9,558 nucleotides of DNA, from the NCBI GenBank assembly GCA_001795235.1, contig MGNZ01000108.1, positions 2,454 through 12,011 of the forward strand, in the 5' to 3' direction. A model generated the notes under the pieces. That model ran no database searches, was not told the DNA's origin, and saw only the letters and a program-made list of their open reading frames with translations. Numbering within the stretch: position 1 is the stretch's first letter; the number at the start of each line of letters is the position of its first letter. A program made the translations under genes and the position numbers. Positions 1 to 5,132 of the stretch are shown piece after piece. Origin of the DNA: Chloroflexi bacterium RBG_16_64_32. Lineage in GTDB: Bacteria > Chloroflexota > Dehalococcoidia > SM23-28-2 > RBG-16-64-32.

Positions 1-11
1 GCGACCGATGC

Positions 12-1493
12 CTACGGTCCCAGCCGCCGCAGGGCAGAGCGCAGCCGCTCCAGGCTGCGCTCGCGGCCCAGCACCGCCATCGTCTCGAACAGCGGCGGCG
101 CAGCCGTGCTCCCCGTCACGGCCACGCGGATCAGGCCGAACAGGGCGCCCGTCTTCAGGTCCAGCTCCTCGGCCAGGGGCCGGATGGCGCCCTCCAGCGC
201 TCCGTGCTCCCACGGTTGGAGGGCACTGACTCGGCCTAGAACCGCCTCCAGCGCGTGCGCGGCGGCGCCGGGGTCGCCCGCGAACTTCTTGCCCAGCAAA
301 GTCTCCTCCCCATAATCCAGCTCCCCCTCAACAAAGAAGAACCCTGCCATCTCCACCGCCTCGGTGAGGAGCTTTATTCGTTCCCGGATGAGCGGCACGA
401 CCCGCCGCAGTAGCCCCCGATCGACGGACGTGCCGAGGCGACTCTCCAGGACCGGACTTATGCGATCGGCCAGCGCCTCCTCCGCCAGCTCCCGGATATA
501 CACACCGTTCATCCACGTGAGCTTGTCGAAGTTGAACACGGCGGGGTTGGCCAGCACCCGCTCCAGGCCGAAGCTCCGAACGAACGTCTCCCGGTCGATG
601 ATCTCGGTGCGGTCGTCCAGCGACCAGCCCAGGAGGCCGAGGAAGTTTAGCAGCGCCTCCGGGAGAAAGCCTCGTTCCCGGAATTCCAGGACGGCCGTGT
701 CGCCATGCCGCTTGGAGAGCTTGGAGCGGTCCGGACCCAGAATCATGGGCAGGTGCGCGAAAGCGGGCGGCTCCCAGTCGAACGCCTGGTACAGGAGGAC
801 GTGCCGAGGCGTAGATGAGAGCCACTCGTCGCCGCGAAGGACGTGGCTGATCCCCATCAACCTGTCGTCCACGACGCTGGCCAGGTGGTACACGGGAAAC
901 CCATCCGACTTCATCAGGACGAAATCGTCCAGGGTATCGTTCTGGAACATGATGTCGCCGCGGATCAGGTCATGGAAGGCGGTCTGACCGGAGAGCGGCG
1001 TCCGGAAGCGGACGACGCAGGGCAGCCCCTCTGATTCCAGCCGCTGCTCCGCCCCAGGCGGATCCGGGAGATCGCGGCAATGGCGGTCGTACTTGGGGGG
1101 GAGCTTGCGCCGCTGGAGGTCTTTCCGCACCTGGTCCAGCCGCTCGGCGGGACAGTAGCAGCGGTAGGCGTGCCCGGCCTCGATGAGCTGGTCGGCGTGG
1201 CGCCGGTACGTATCCCGCCGGCGGGACTGCACGTACGGACCGCGGTCGCCGATGTCGCGGCTGATGTCGGACGGGTCCGGCCCCTCATCGTAGTCGAGGC
1301 CGAGCCAGGCCAGCGACTCGAAGATCGCCCGCTCCGCGCCCTCCTCGTACCGCGCTTGGTCGGTGTCCTCCAGGCGGACGATGAAGGCGCCGCCCTCATG
1401 GCGGGCGAACAGCCAGTTGAACAGGGCCGTGCGGATGTTCCCCACGTGCGGTTCGCCCGTGGGGGAGGGGGCATAGCGGACGCGAACTGACAT
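12..1493 (-). CDS. gltX: Glutamyl-tRNA synthetase (GluRS, class I)
   Basis: Charges tRNA-Glu with glutamate using ATP in the cytoplasm. From the ATG at 1493 the protein has 493 residues, a normal length for bacterial GluRS. The N-terminus RVRYAPSPTGEPHVGN carries the HIGH-type signature (HVGN, residues 16-19), and KLSKR (258-262) is the KMSKS-type loop. A C-x-C pair (C112, C114) with a further C139 resembles the zinc-binding insert of the family. The C-terminal part, with LIRVAVTG near the end, is the helical anticodon-binding region. In-frame starts exist upstream at 1505 (ATG) and 1532 (GTG), but family members begin just before the RVRYAPSPTG block. An extended -10-like box also lies 10 nt before 1493, which would put the two upstream starts outside the transcript. 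There is no clear Shine-Dalgarno. The gene is divergent from the 1687 gene. The function is secure; only the start is uncertain. Confidence 0.96.
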   Translation of the reverse strand: MSVRVRYAPSPTGEPHVGNIRTALFNWLFARHEGGAFIVRLEDTDQARYEEGAERAIFESLAWLGLDYDEGPDPSDISRDIGDRGPYVQSRRRDTYRRHADQLIEAGHAYRCYCPAERLDQVRKDLQRRKLPPKYDRHCRDLPDPPGAEQRLESEGLPCVVRFRTPLSGQTAFHDLIRGDIMFQNDTLDDFVLMKSDGFPVYHLASVVDDRLMGISHVLRGDEWLSSTPRHVLLYQAFDWEPPAFAHLPMILGPDRSKLSKRHGDTAVLEFRERGFLPEALLNFLGLLGWSLDDRTEIIDRETFVRSFGLERVLANPAVFNFDKLTWMNGVYIRELAEEALADRISPVLESRLGTSVDRGLLRRVVPLIRERIKLLTEAVEMAGFFFVEGELDYGEETLLGKKFAGDPGAAAHALEAVLGRVSALQPWEHGALEGAIRPLAEELDLKTGALFGLIRVAVTGSTAAPPLFETMAVLGRERSLERLRSALRRLGP

Positions 1494-1502
1494 ATCGGCG
1501 CT

Positions 1503-1511
1503 CATTCTAGC
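1503..1511 (-). promoter_or_regulatory. Candidate extended -10 promoter of gltX
   Basis: On the minus strand the sequence reads TGCTAGAAT. This is a TGn extension followed by TAGAAT, a 5/6 match to TATAAT, ending 10 nt before the ATG at 1493. A weak -35-like GTGACC lies about 18 nt further upstream. The predicted transcript start, about 7 nt past the box, falls 2-4 nt before the ATG, so the mRNA would be nearly leaderless. This is inferred from consensus matching only. Confidence 0.4.
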
Positions 1512-1550
1512 AAGAATGGGCGTGAGGGTCACAGGATGATCCCGCTTCCA

Positions 1551-1629
1551 TGTAGCTGCAGGCCTGCCCGCCTCTGGAGGGGCTTCAGCCCTGCTGTGCC
1601 TGGGGCAGACCTAAAGGTCTGCAGCTACA
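1551..1629. repeat. 79-bp palindromic repeat with 11-bp terminal inverted repeats
   Basis: The left end TGTAGCTGCAG (1551-1561) and right end CTGCAGCTACA (1619-1629) are perfect 11-bp inverted repeats. Inside are two further hairpins: GGGCT/AGCCC with a 2-nt gap (1580-1591), and an 8-bp perfect stem GCAGACCT/AGGTCTGC (1605-1622), which shares bases with the right terminal repeat. The element encodes nothing and fills most of the gap between the divergent gltX and the 1687 gene. The structure is typical of dispersed REP/MITE-like palindromic elements. No flanking target duplication is obvious. Whether it is repeated elsewhere in the genome cannot be seen here. Confidence 0.7.
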
Positions 1630-1686
1630 AGGTCCGCACTGCCGCGCTTGAACCTACCTTCTGGAGCCGCTACGTTAGGTGGCGGC

Positions 1687-1977
1687 ATGGAGGGCGTGCT
1701 GGAAGTCAACCCTGACCATATCGAAACGCTGTACGCCGGCGGCTTCGAGCTACCGTACGTCCAGTTCGGCGAAGCGGAGCCCGCGCTCAAGCTGGTCTAC
1801 GGCGGCGAGGACTACTGGTACGTTCGCACCCTTCCCCTGAGGGGATACGGAGCAGTGATGCCGCGCCACATCCGGGCGCTGGAGGCGGAGGGCAACAAGC
1901 CCATACTGGCCCGCTTCTGGGACCGCATCTACATCTACGCCACGGGCGTGACGCCCATCGGCACCGGCAAGAAGTAG
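1687..1977 (+). CDS. Conserved-looking hypothetical protein, 96 aa
   Basis: I do not recognise this family. The ATG at 1687 is preceded by AGGTGG (1677-1682) with a 4-nt gap, a fair ribosome-binding site. This start is preferred over an in-frame TTG at 1648. The protein is soluble and small, with no signal peptide or membrane segment. It is rich in aromatic residues, with motifs such as GGEDYWYVRTLPLRGYG in the middle and FWDRIYIYATGVTP near the C-terminus, and it looks like a compact alpha/beta or beta-rich fold. Codon use and GC-rich third positions match the neighbours, which supports a real gene. It ends 3 bp before the stop of the convergent rluD. It stands alone downstream of the palindromic repeat, so context gives no function. 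Confidence 0.75.
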   Translation: MEGVLEVNPDHIETLYAGGFELPYVQFGEAEPALKLVYGGEDYWYVRTLPLRGYGAVMPRHIRALEAEGNKPILARFWDRIYIYATGVTPIGTGKK

Positions 1978-1980
1978 GCG

Positions 1981-2916
1981 TCAGGCGCGCAGCCTGGCCA
2001 GCGCCGCCCGCAGATCCGCGGGCAGCGGCGACTCGAACTCCACAACGCGGCCGCTGGACGGTAGTTGGAATGCCAGCCTTGAAGCATGGAGGAACTGCCG
2101 CTCTGTCAGCTCTGAGCGCTTCCCGTAGACGGCATCTCCCACAACCGGGTGGCCGATGGCGGCAAGGTGGACGCGGATCTGGTGCGTGCGCCCCGTCACC
2201 GGCTCCACCTCCAGCAGGGCGAACCTGTCGAGGACCTCACGCACCCGGTACTTCGTCTCGGCCTCGCGACCGCCTGCCACGACCGCCATCTTCTTGCGGT
2301 TCCTGGGGTGCCGGCCGATGGGCGCCTCGATGACGCCCTGGGCGGGCTCCGGTACGCCGTCTACAAGGGCCAGGTAGACCTTCCGAACCTCTCGCTCCTT
2401 GAGCTGACGCGTGAGGCCGGCGCGGGCCCGCTCGCTTCGGGCGACGACGAGCAGCCCCGAGGTGTCCTTGTCCAGGCGATGAACGATCCCGGGCCGCATG
2501 GTGTCACGTATCTCCGCCAGTTCCGGCGCTACGGCCAGCAGCGCGTTCACCAGCGTCCCCCTGGGGTGCCCCGGCGCGGGGTGGACAGTGAGCCCCGGCG
2601 GCTTGTCTACGACGATGATGTCCTCGTCCTGGTAAATGATCGTGATGGGGATATGCTCCGCTAAGGGCATTGACTCCTCGCTGAGGGGCACCGTTGTCAC
2701 GACCCGCGCGCCGGCGGCTAGGCGGTGAGACGGGCGCTCCCGCCGTCCATCCACCGTCACGAACCCCTCGTCGATGAGGCGCCGCGCCTGGCTGCGGGAA
2801 AGGCCCTCGGCCAGGCGGGCGAGGAACACATCCAGCCGCTCGCCTGGCCTATCCGCCGTCAGCTCCAGCGTCTCCACGGTCCGCTTTGGCGGGAGGCCGC
2901 TCGGCAAAGAGAGCAT
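1981..2916 (-). CDS. rluD: 23S rRNA pseudouridine synthase, RluD/RluA family
   Basis: Isomerises specific uridines in 23S rRNA to pseudouridine. The 311-residue protein has an N-terminal S4 RNA-binding domain (about residues 26-73, with RLDVFLARLAEGLSRSQARRLI) and then the RluA-type catalytic domain. The catalytic motif HRLDKDTSGLL (146-156) contains the expected aspartate D149, and GRTHQIRVHL (about 242-251) is the other family signature. The ATG at 2916 overlaps the end of lspA by 68 nt. A GTG at 2877 is an alternative that keeps the whole S4 domain and shortens the overlap to 29 nt. Neither has a strong Shine-Dalgarno, and the overlap implies translational coupling to lspA. The lspA-rluD pairing is common in bacteria. 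The precise rRNA target (RluD-like or another RluA-family site) is not provable from sequence alone. Confidence 0.93.
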   Translation of the reverse strand: MLSLPSGLPPKRTVETLELTADRPGERLDVFLARLAEGLSRSQARRLIDEGFVTVDGRRERPSHRLAAGARVVTTVPLSEESMPLAEHIPITIIYQDEDIIVVDKPPGLTVHPAPGHPRGTLVNALLAVAPELAEIRDTMRPGIVHRLDKDTSGLLVVARSERARAGLTRQLKEREVRKVYLALVDGVPEPAQGVIEAPIGRHPRNRKKMAVVAGGREAETKYRVREVLDRFALLEVEPVTGRTHQIRVHLAAIGHPVVGDAVYGKRSELTERQFLHASRLAFQLPSSGRVVEFESPLPADLRAALARLRA

Positions 2917-3391
2917 ACCCGGCTAGAAGGACCCCAATACCGACTACGACGGATGAGTCGGCTACGTTGAACGACGGCCACAACGGGAAGTCGATGAAGT
3001 CGGTCACTCTTCCCAGGCGAACGCGGTCGACCAGATTGCCGACGGCGCCGCCAAGCATCATGCCGATGGCGATTGCCGCCACCAGGTGGTCGAAAGGCGG
3101 ATAGCGATAGTACAGGTAGATGGCGAACAGACCGACGAAAGTGGTGAGAATAAGGAAGCCGGTCTGGTCCTTCAGAATTCCGAAAGCGGCCCCGGTGTTG
3201 GTGACGTGCTGCAGGCGCACCGGCCAGCCGTCGGGCCAGGTCTCGCCGCGGTCCATGAACGTGCGCACAAGCCCCTTGCTGGCCTGGTCCAGAGCGACGA
3301 CGACGAGGGCGGAGCCCAGGAAGAGGGCCGGGCGCAACCGGGATCTTGCACGGGCCGGCGTCGATGGTCCCGTTGCCTCAGCAGTTCGCAT
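2849..3391 (-). CDS. lspA: Lipoprotein signal peptidase (signal peptidase II)
   Basis: Membrane aspartyl protease that cleaves the signal peptide of diacylglyceryl-modified prolipoproteins at the lipobox cysteine. From the ATG at 3391 it has 180 residues, somewhat longer than usual because of a basic N-terminal extension (about 20 residues) and a polar C-terminal tail. Four hydrophobic segments are visible: about 21-36, 75-96, 101-118 and 146-163. All family signatures are present: DQASKG (35-40), NTGAAFG (65-71), GNLVDR with catalytic D122, and FNVADS with catalytic D145. The ATG at 3391 is preferred to the upstream GTG at 3409. It has AAGGG just upstream, and an extended -10-like box lies 8 nt before it. 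It is the first gene of an operon with rluD, and its last 68 nt overlap rluD. The lipoprotein-like product at 7796 would be a plausible substrate. Confidence 0.96.
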   Translation of the reverse strand: MRTAEATGPSTPARARSRLRPALFLGSALVVVALDQASKGLVRTFMDRGETWPDGWPVRLQHVTNTGAAFGILKDQTGFLILTTFVGLFAIYLYYRYPPFDHLVAAIAIGMMLGGAVGNLVDRVRLGRVTDFIDFPLWPSFNVADSSVVVGIGVLLAGYALFAERPPAKADRGDAGADGG

Positions 3392-3399
3392 CGCCCTTG

Positions 3400-3408
3400 A
3401 TGATAGCA
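3400..3408 (-). promoter_or_regulatory. Candidate extended -10 promoter of lspA-rluD
   Basis: The minus strand reads TGCTATCAT: a TGn extension followed by TATCAT, a 5/6 match to TATAAT. No good -35 is seen, as is usual for extended -10 promoters. The box ends 8 nt before the lspA ATG at 3391, so a transcript from it would start at or within a few bases of the ATG. The in-frame GTG at 3409 overlaps the promoter, which argues against its use as the start. This is consensus matching only. Confidence 0.4.
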
Positions 3409-3458
3409 CGCAGGAACAATGCCCACTCCCACCCTCTGGGGGCGCTGCGGTTGGGCGA

Positions 3459-3512
3459 ATTTCAGATACGCATAGGTTTGACGCCAGCTATGGCAGGTTG
3501 CTATTCTGAAAT
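3459..3512. promoter_or_regulatory. Spaced 8-bp inverted repeat, possible operator
   Basis: ATTTCAGA (3459-3466) and its exact reverse complement TCTGAAAT (3505-3512) are separated by 38 bp in the divergent gap between lspA and the Moco-oxidoreductase operon. The left arm lies upstream of the candidate -35 at 3478. The right arm overlaps the candidate -10 at 3502. This is the geometry expected for a regulator that binds two half-sites or loops the promoter DNA. It could also be chance, because the arms are only 8 bp and no bound protein is known. Confidence 0.3.
3478..3507 (+). promoter_or_regulatory. Candidate sigma-70 promoter for the 3546-6236 operon
   Basis: TTGACG (3478-3483, 5/6 to TTGACA) is followed after 18 bp by TATTCT (3502-3507, 4/6 to TATAAT). 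The predicted start at about 3514 gives a leader of roughly 32 nt carrying a Shine-Dalgarno at 3530-3536. No other promoter-like pair is obvious before the operon. Confidence 0.4.
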
Positions 3513-3545
3513 CGACGTTTCGTTCCGCTGGAAAGGCCACCACCG

Positions 3546-4148
3546 TTGGCGTTTGATCTCCTATCACGTCGCTCCAGGGACCGCGAGAGGTATGGCGACC
3601 GCCTGCCGCCGGGCCAAAAGGTAGTGGAGGACTGGCCGGTCCTCACATATGGAGTCACACCGATAATCGACCTGGACAACTGGCGGCTACGCATCCACGG
3701 CGCCGTTGATCGGGAAGCCGAGTTCACGTGGGAGCAGTTCCGAGCGCTCCCCAGCGCCACCGTTACCTGCGACATCCACTGCGTGACCTCGTGGAGCCGC
3801 ATGGACAACCAGTTCGAGGGCGTATTGGTGCGAGAGCTGCTCCAGCACGTCCAGCCGCAGCCCTCGGCGAAGCACGTCATGGTGCACTGCCACGGCGGCT
3901 ACGCGACTAACGTCCCCCTCTCCGACCTCATGCGTGAGAACGTGCTCCTCGCATACAGGCACGACGGCAGGGAGCTCACAGCGCCTCACGGCGGTCCCCT
4001 GCGTCTGGTCATTCCCCACCTCTATTTCTGGAAGAGCGCCAAGTGGGTACGAGGCCTGGAGTTCATCGAGAACGAAGAGCCGGGTTTCTGGGAGGTGTAC
4101 GGCTACCATATGCGCGGCGACCCCTGGAAAGAGGAGCGCTACTCGTGA
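3546..4148 (+). CDS. Cytoplasmic sulfite-oxidase-like molybdopterin oxidoreductase
   Basis: Belongs to the sulfite oxidase/MsrP (YedY) molybdopterin-domain superfamily, in the short stand-alone subgroup (YuiH-like) that has only the Moco domain. The product has 200 residues. The motif DIHCVTSWS (77-85) contains C79, the expected thiolate ligand of molybdenum. GGYATNVPLSDL (117-128) and HGGPLRLVIPHLYFWKSAKWVRGLEF (from 148) are the conserved cofactor-binding blocks. There is no Tat or Sec signal, heme domain or membrane segment, so it should act in the cytoplasm with an unknown electron partner. The start is a TTG at 3546 preceded by GGAAAGG (3530-3536, 9-nt spacing). No better start lies between it and the stop at 3507. 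Its stop overlaps the GTG of the next gene by 4 bp. The substrate is unknown; sulfite, a sulfoxide or another oxo-acceptor are all possible. Confidence 0.88.
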   Translation: MAFDLLSRRSRDRERYGDRLPPGQKVVEDWPVLTYGVTPIIDLDNWRLRIHGAVDREAEFTWEQFRALPSATVTCDIHCVTSWSRMDNQFEGVLVRELLQHVQPQPSAKHVMVHCHGGYATNVPLSDLMRENVLLAYRHDGRELTAPHGGPLRLVIPHLYFWKSAKWVRGLEFIENEEPGFWEVYGYHMRGDPWKEERYS

Positions 4149-5131
4149 CCGCCGGCACCGCCCTGGACGCCATCGACCGGCGGCTGCTCAACGCAATCCA
4201 GAAGGACTTCCCGCTGGTACCGCGACCCTTCGCCGCCATCGCAGAGCATCTCGGCATCGGCGAGGAGGATGCGCTGGCGCGGACGCGCCGGCTTAAGGAC
4301 GACGGTATCATTCGCCAGATCAGCGCTATCTTCGATAGCCGCCGGCTGGGCTACTCCAGCACCCTGGTAGCCATGAGCATCCCCGAGGGCCACGTGGATG
4401 AGTCGGCCGGCCTCATTTCCGAGCACCCCGGTGTAAGCCACAACTACAAGCGCGATCACGCCTTCAACGTATGGTTCACGCTAACATTGCCCCCGGACGC
4501 CGACCTGGAGTCAGAGGTGGCCCGCCTATCCGGGCAGGCCGGGGCTGCGCAAACGCGCATTCTGCCCGCCCTCCGCCTGTTCAAGATTGGCGTGGAGCTG
4601 GACCTGGAGGAGGGCGTGAACGCCGCCGAGAAGAGGCCCCACAACGCCCAGCCGCCACGAGCCTTCACAGAGGAGGACCTGGCGTACGTGCGAGTCCTGC
4701 AGCAAGACCTCCCCCTGGAGCCGGCCCCCTTCGACGCCTGGGCAGAGAGCCTGGGCGTGTCTCAGGAGGAGATGTTCGCCAAGGCCAAGGAATTGGAAGC
4801 GTCGGGAGCAATGCGCCGGTTCGCCGCCGTCCTCCGCCACCAGAAGGCGGGCTTCGTGGCCAACGGCATGATTTGCTGGCGCATCCCAGAGGACCGGCTA
4901 CCCGATCTCGGCTACCGATTGGCCGCCTACCCCGAGGTGAGCCACTGCTACCAGCGTCCCGTCTACCCGGACTGGCCCTACAGCGTCTTCTCCATGGTGC
5001 ACGCCCGCAGCCGCGAAGGATGCGAAGAGATCGCCCTTCGGATGTCCCAGGATATCGGCATCAGCGAGTACGCCATCCTCTACAGCACCAAGGAGTACAA
5101 GAAGGAACGAGTCAAGTACTACGTCGGTTGA
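4145..5131 (+). CDS. Fused siroheme decarboxylase (AhbA-AhbB / NirDL type)
   Basis: Likely decarboxylates the C12 and C18 acetates of siroheme to give 12,18-didecarboxysiroheme. This is the first step of the siroheme-dependent heme route (Ahb) and of heme d1 synthesis (Nir). The 328-residue protein is an internal duplication of two AsnC/Lrp-like modules. The first (about 5-155) has a winged-helix region and GVSHNYKRDHAFNVWFT (96-112). The second (about 174-328) has EVSHCYQRP followed by PDWPYSVFSMVH (264-286). These histidine/tyrosine-rich blocks are typical of AhbA and AhbB, and would not be expected in DNA-binding Lrp regulators. RQISAIFDSRRLGY (57-70) and RRFAAVLRHQKAGF (224-237) show the duplication. 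The GTG start at 4145 overlaps the preceding stop (GTGA), and a strong GAGGAG (4131-4136) sits 8 nt upstream. The final destination of the product, heme or heme d1, cannot be settled because no ahbC, ahbD or nir partner is in the window. Confidence 0.9.
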   Translation: MTAGTALDAIDRRLLNAIQKDFPLVPRPFAAIAEHLGIGEEDALARTRRLKDDGIIRQISAIFDSRRLGYSSTLVAMSIPEGHVDESAGLISEHPGVSHNYKRDHAFNVWFTLTLPPDADLESEVARLSGQAGAAQTRILPALRLFKIGVELDLEEGVNAAEKRPHNAQPPRAFTEEDLAYVRVLQQDLPLEPAPFDAWAESLGVSQEEMFAKAKELEASGAMRRFAAVLRHQKAGFVANGMICWRIPEDRLPDLGYRLAAYPEVSHCYQRPVYPDWPYSVFSMVHARSREGCEEIALRMSQDIGISEYAILYSTKEYKKERVKYYVG

Positions 5132-5132
5132 C

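Noticed and set aside
965..1490. Long open frames on both strands overlapping gltX (minus 965-1474, plus 1080-1490)
   Set aside because: They are low-complexity Ser/Arg/Ala or Val/Gly-rich translations caused by GC-rich third positions; gltX in the main frame has full family signatures.
1648..1676. TTGAAC-N17-TACGTT as a promoter for the 96-aa gene, and TTG at 1648 as its start
   Set aside because: The -10 matches only 3 of 6 positions, and the ATG at 1687 has a proper Shine-Dalgarno; the true promoter may lie within or near the repeat.
2149..2664. 171-codon plus-strand frame opposite rluD
   Set aside because: It is antisense to a well-supported RluD catalytic domain and shows no recognisable motif.
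4145..5131. Annotation as an Lrp/AsnC transcription regulator
   Set aside because: The winged-helix-like start invites it, but the two modules with HNYKRDHAFNVWFT and HCYQRP/PDWPYSVFSMVH blocks fit siroheme decarboxylase subunits.
12..5131. Functional link between gltX (glutamyl-tRNA feeds C5 tetrapyrrole synthesis) and the siroheme decarboxylase
   Set aside because: They are over 2 kb apart, on opposite strands and in different operons; gltX is needed for translation anyway.
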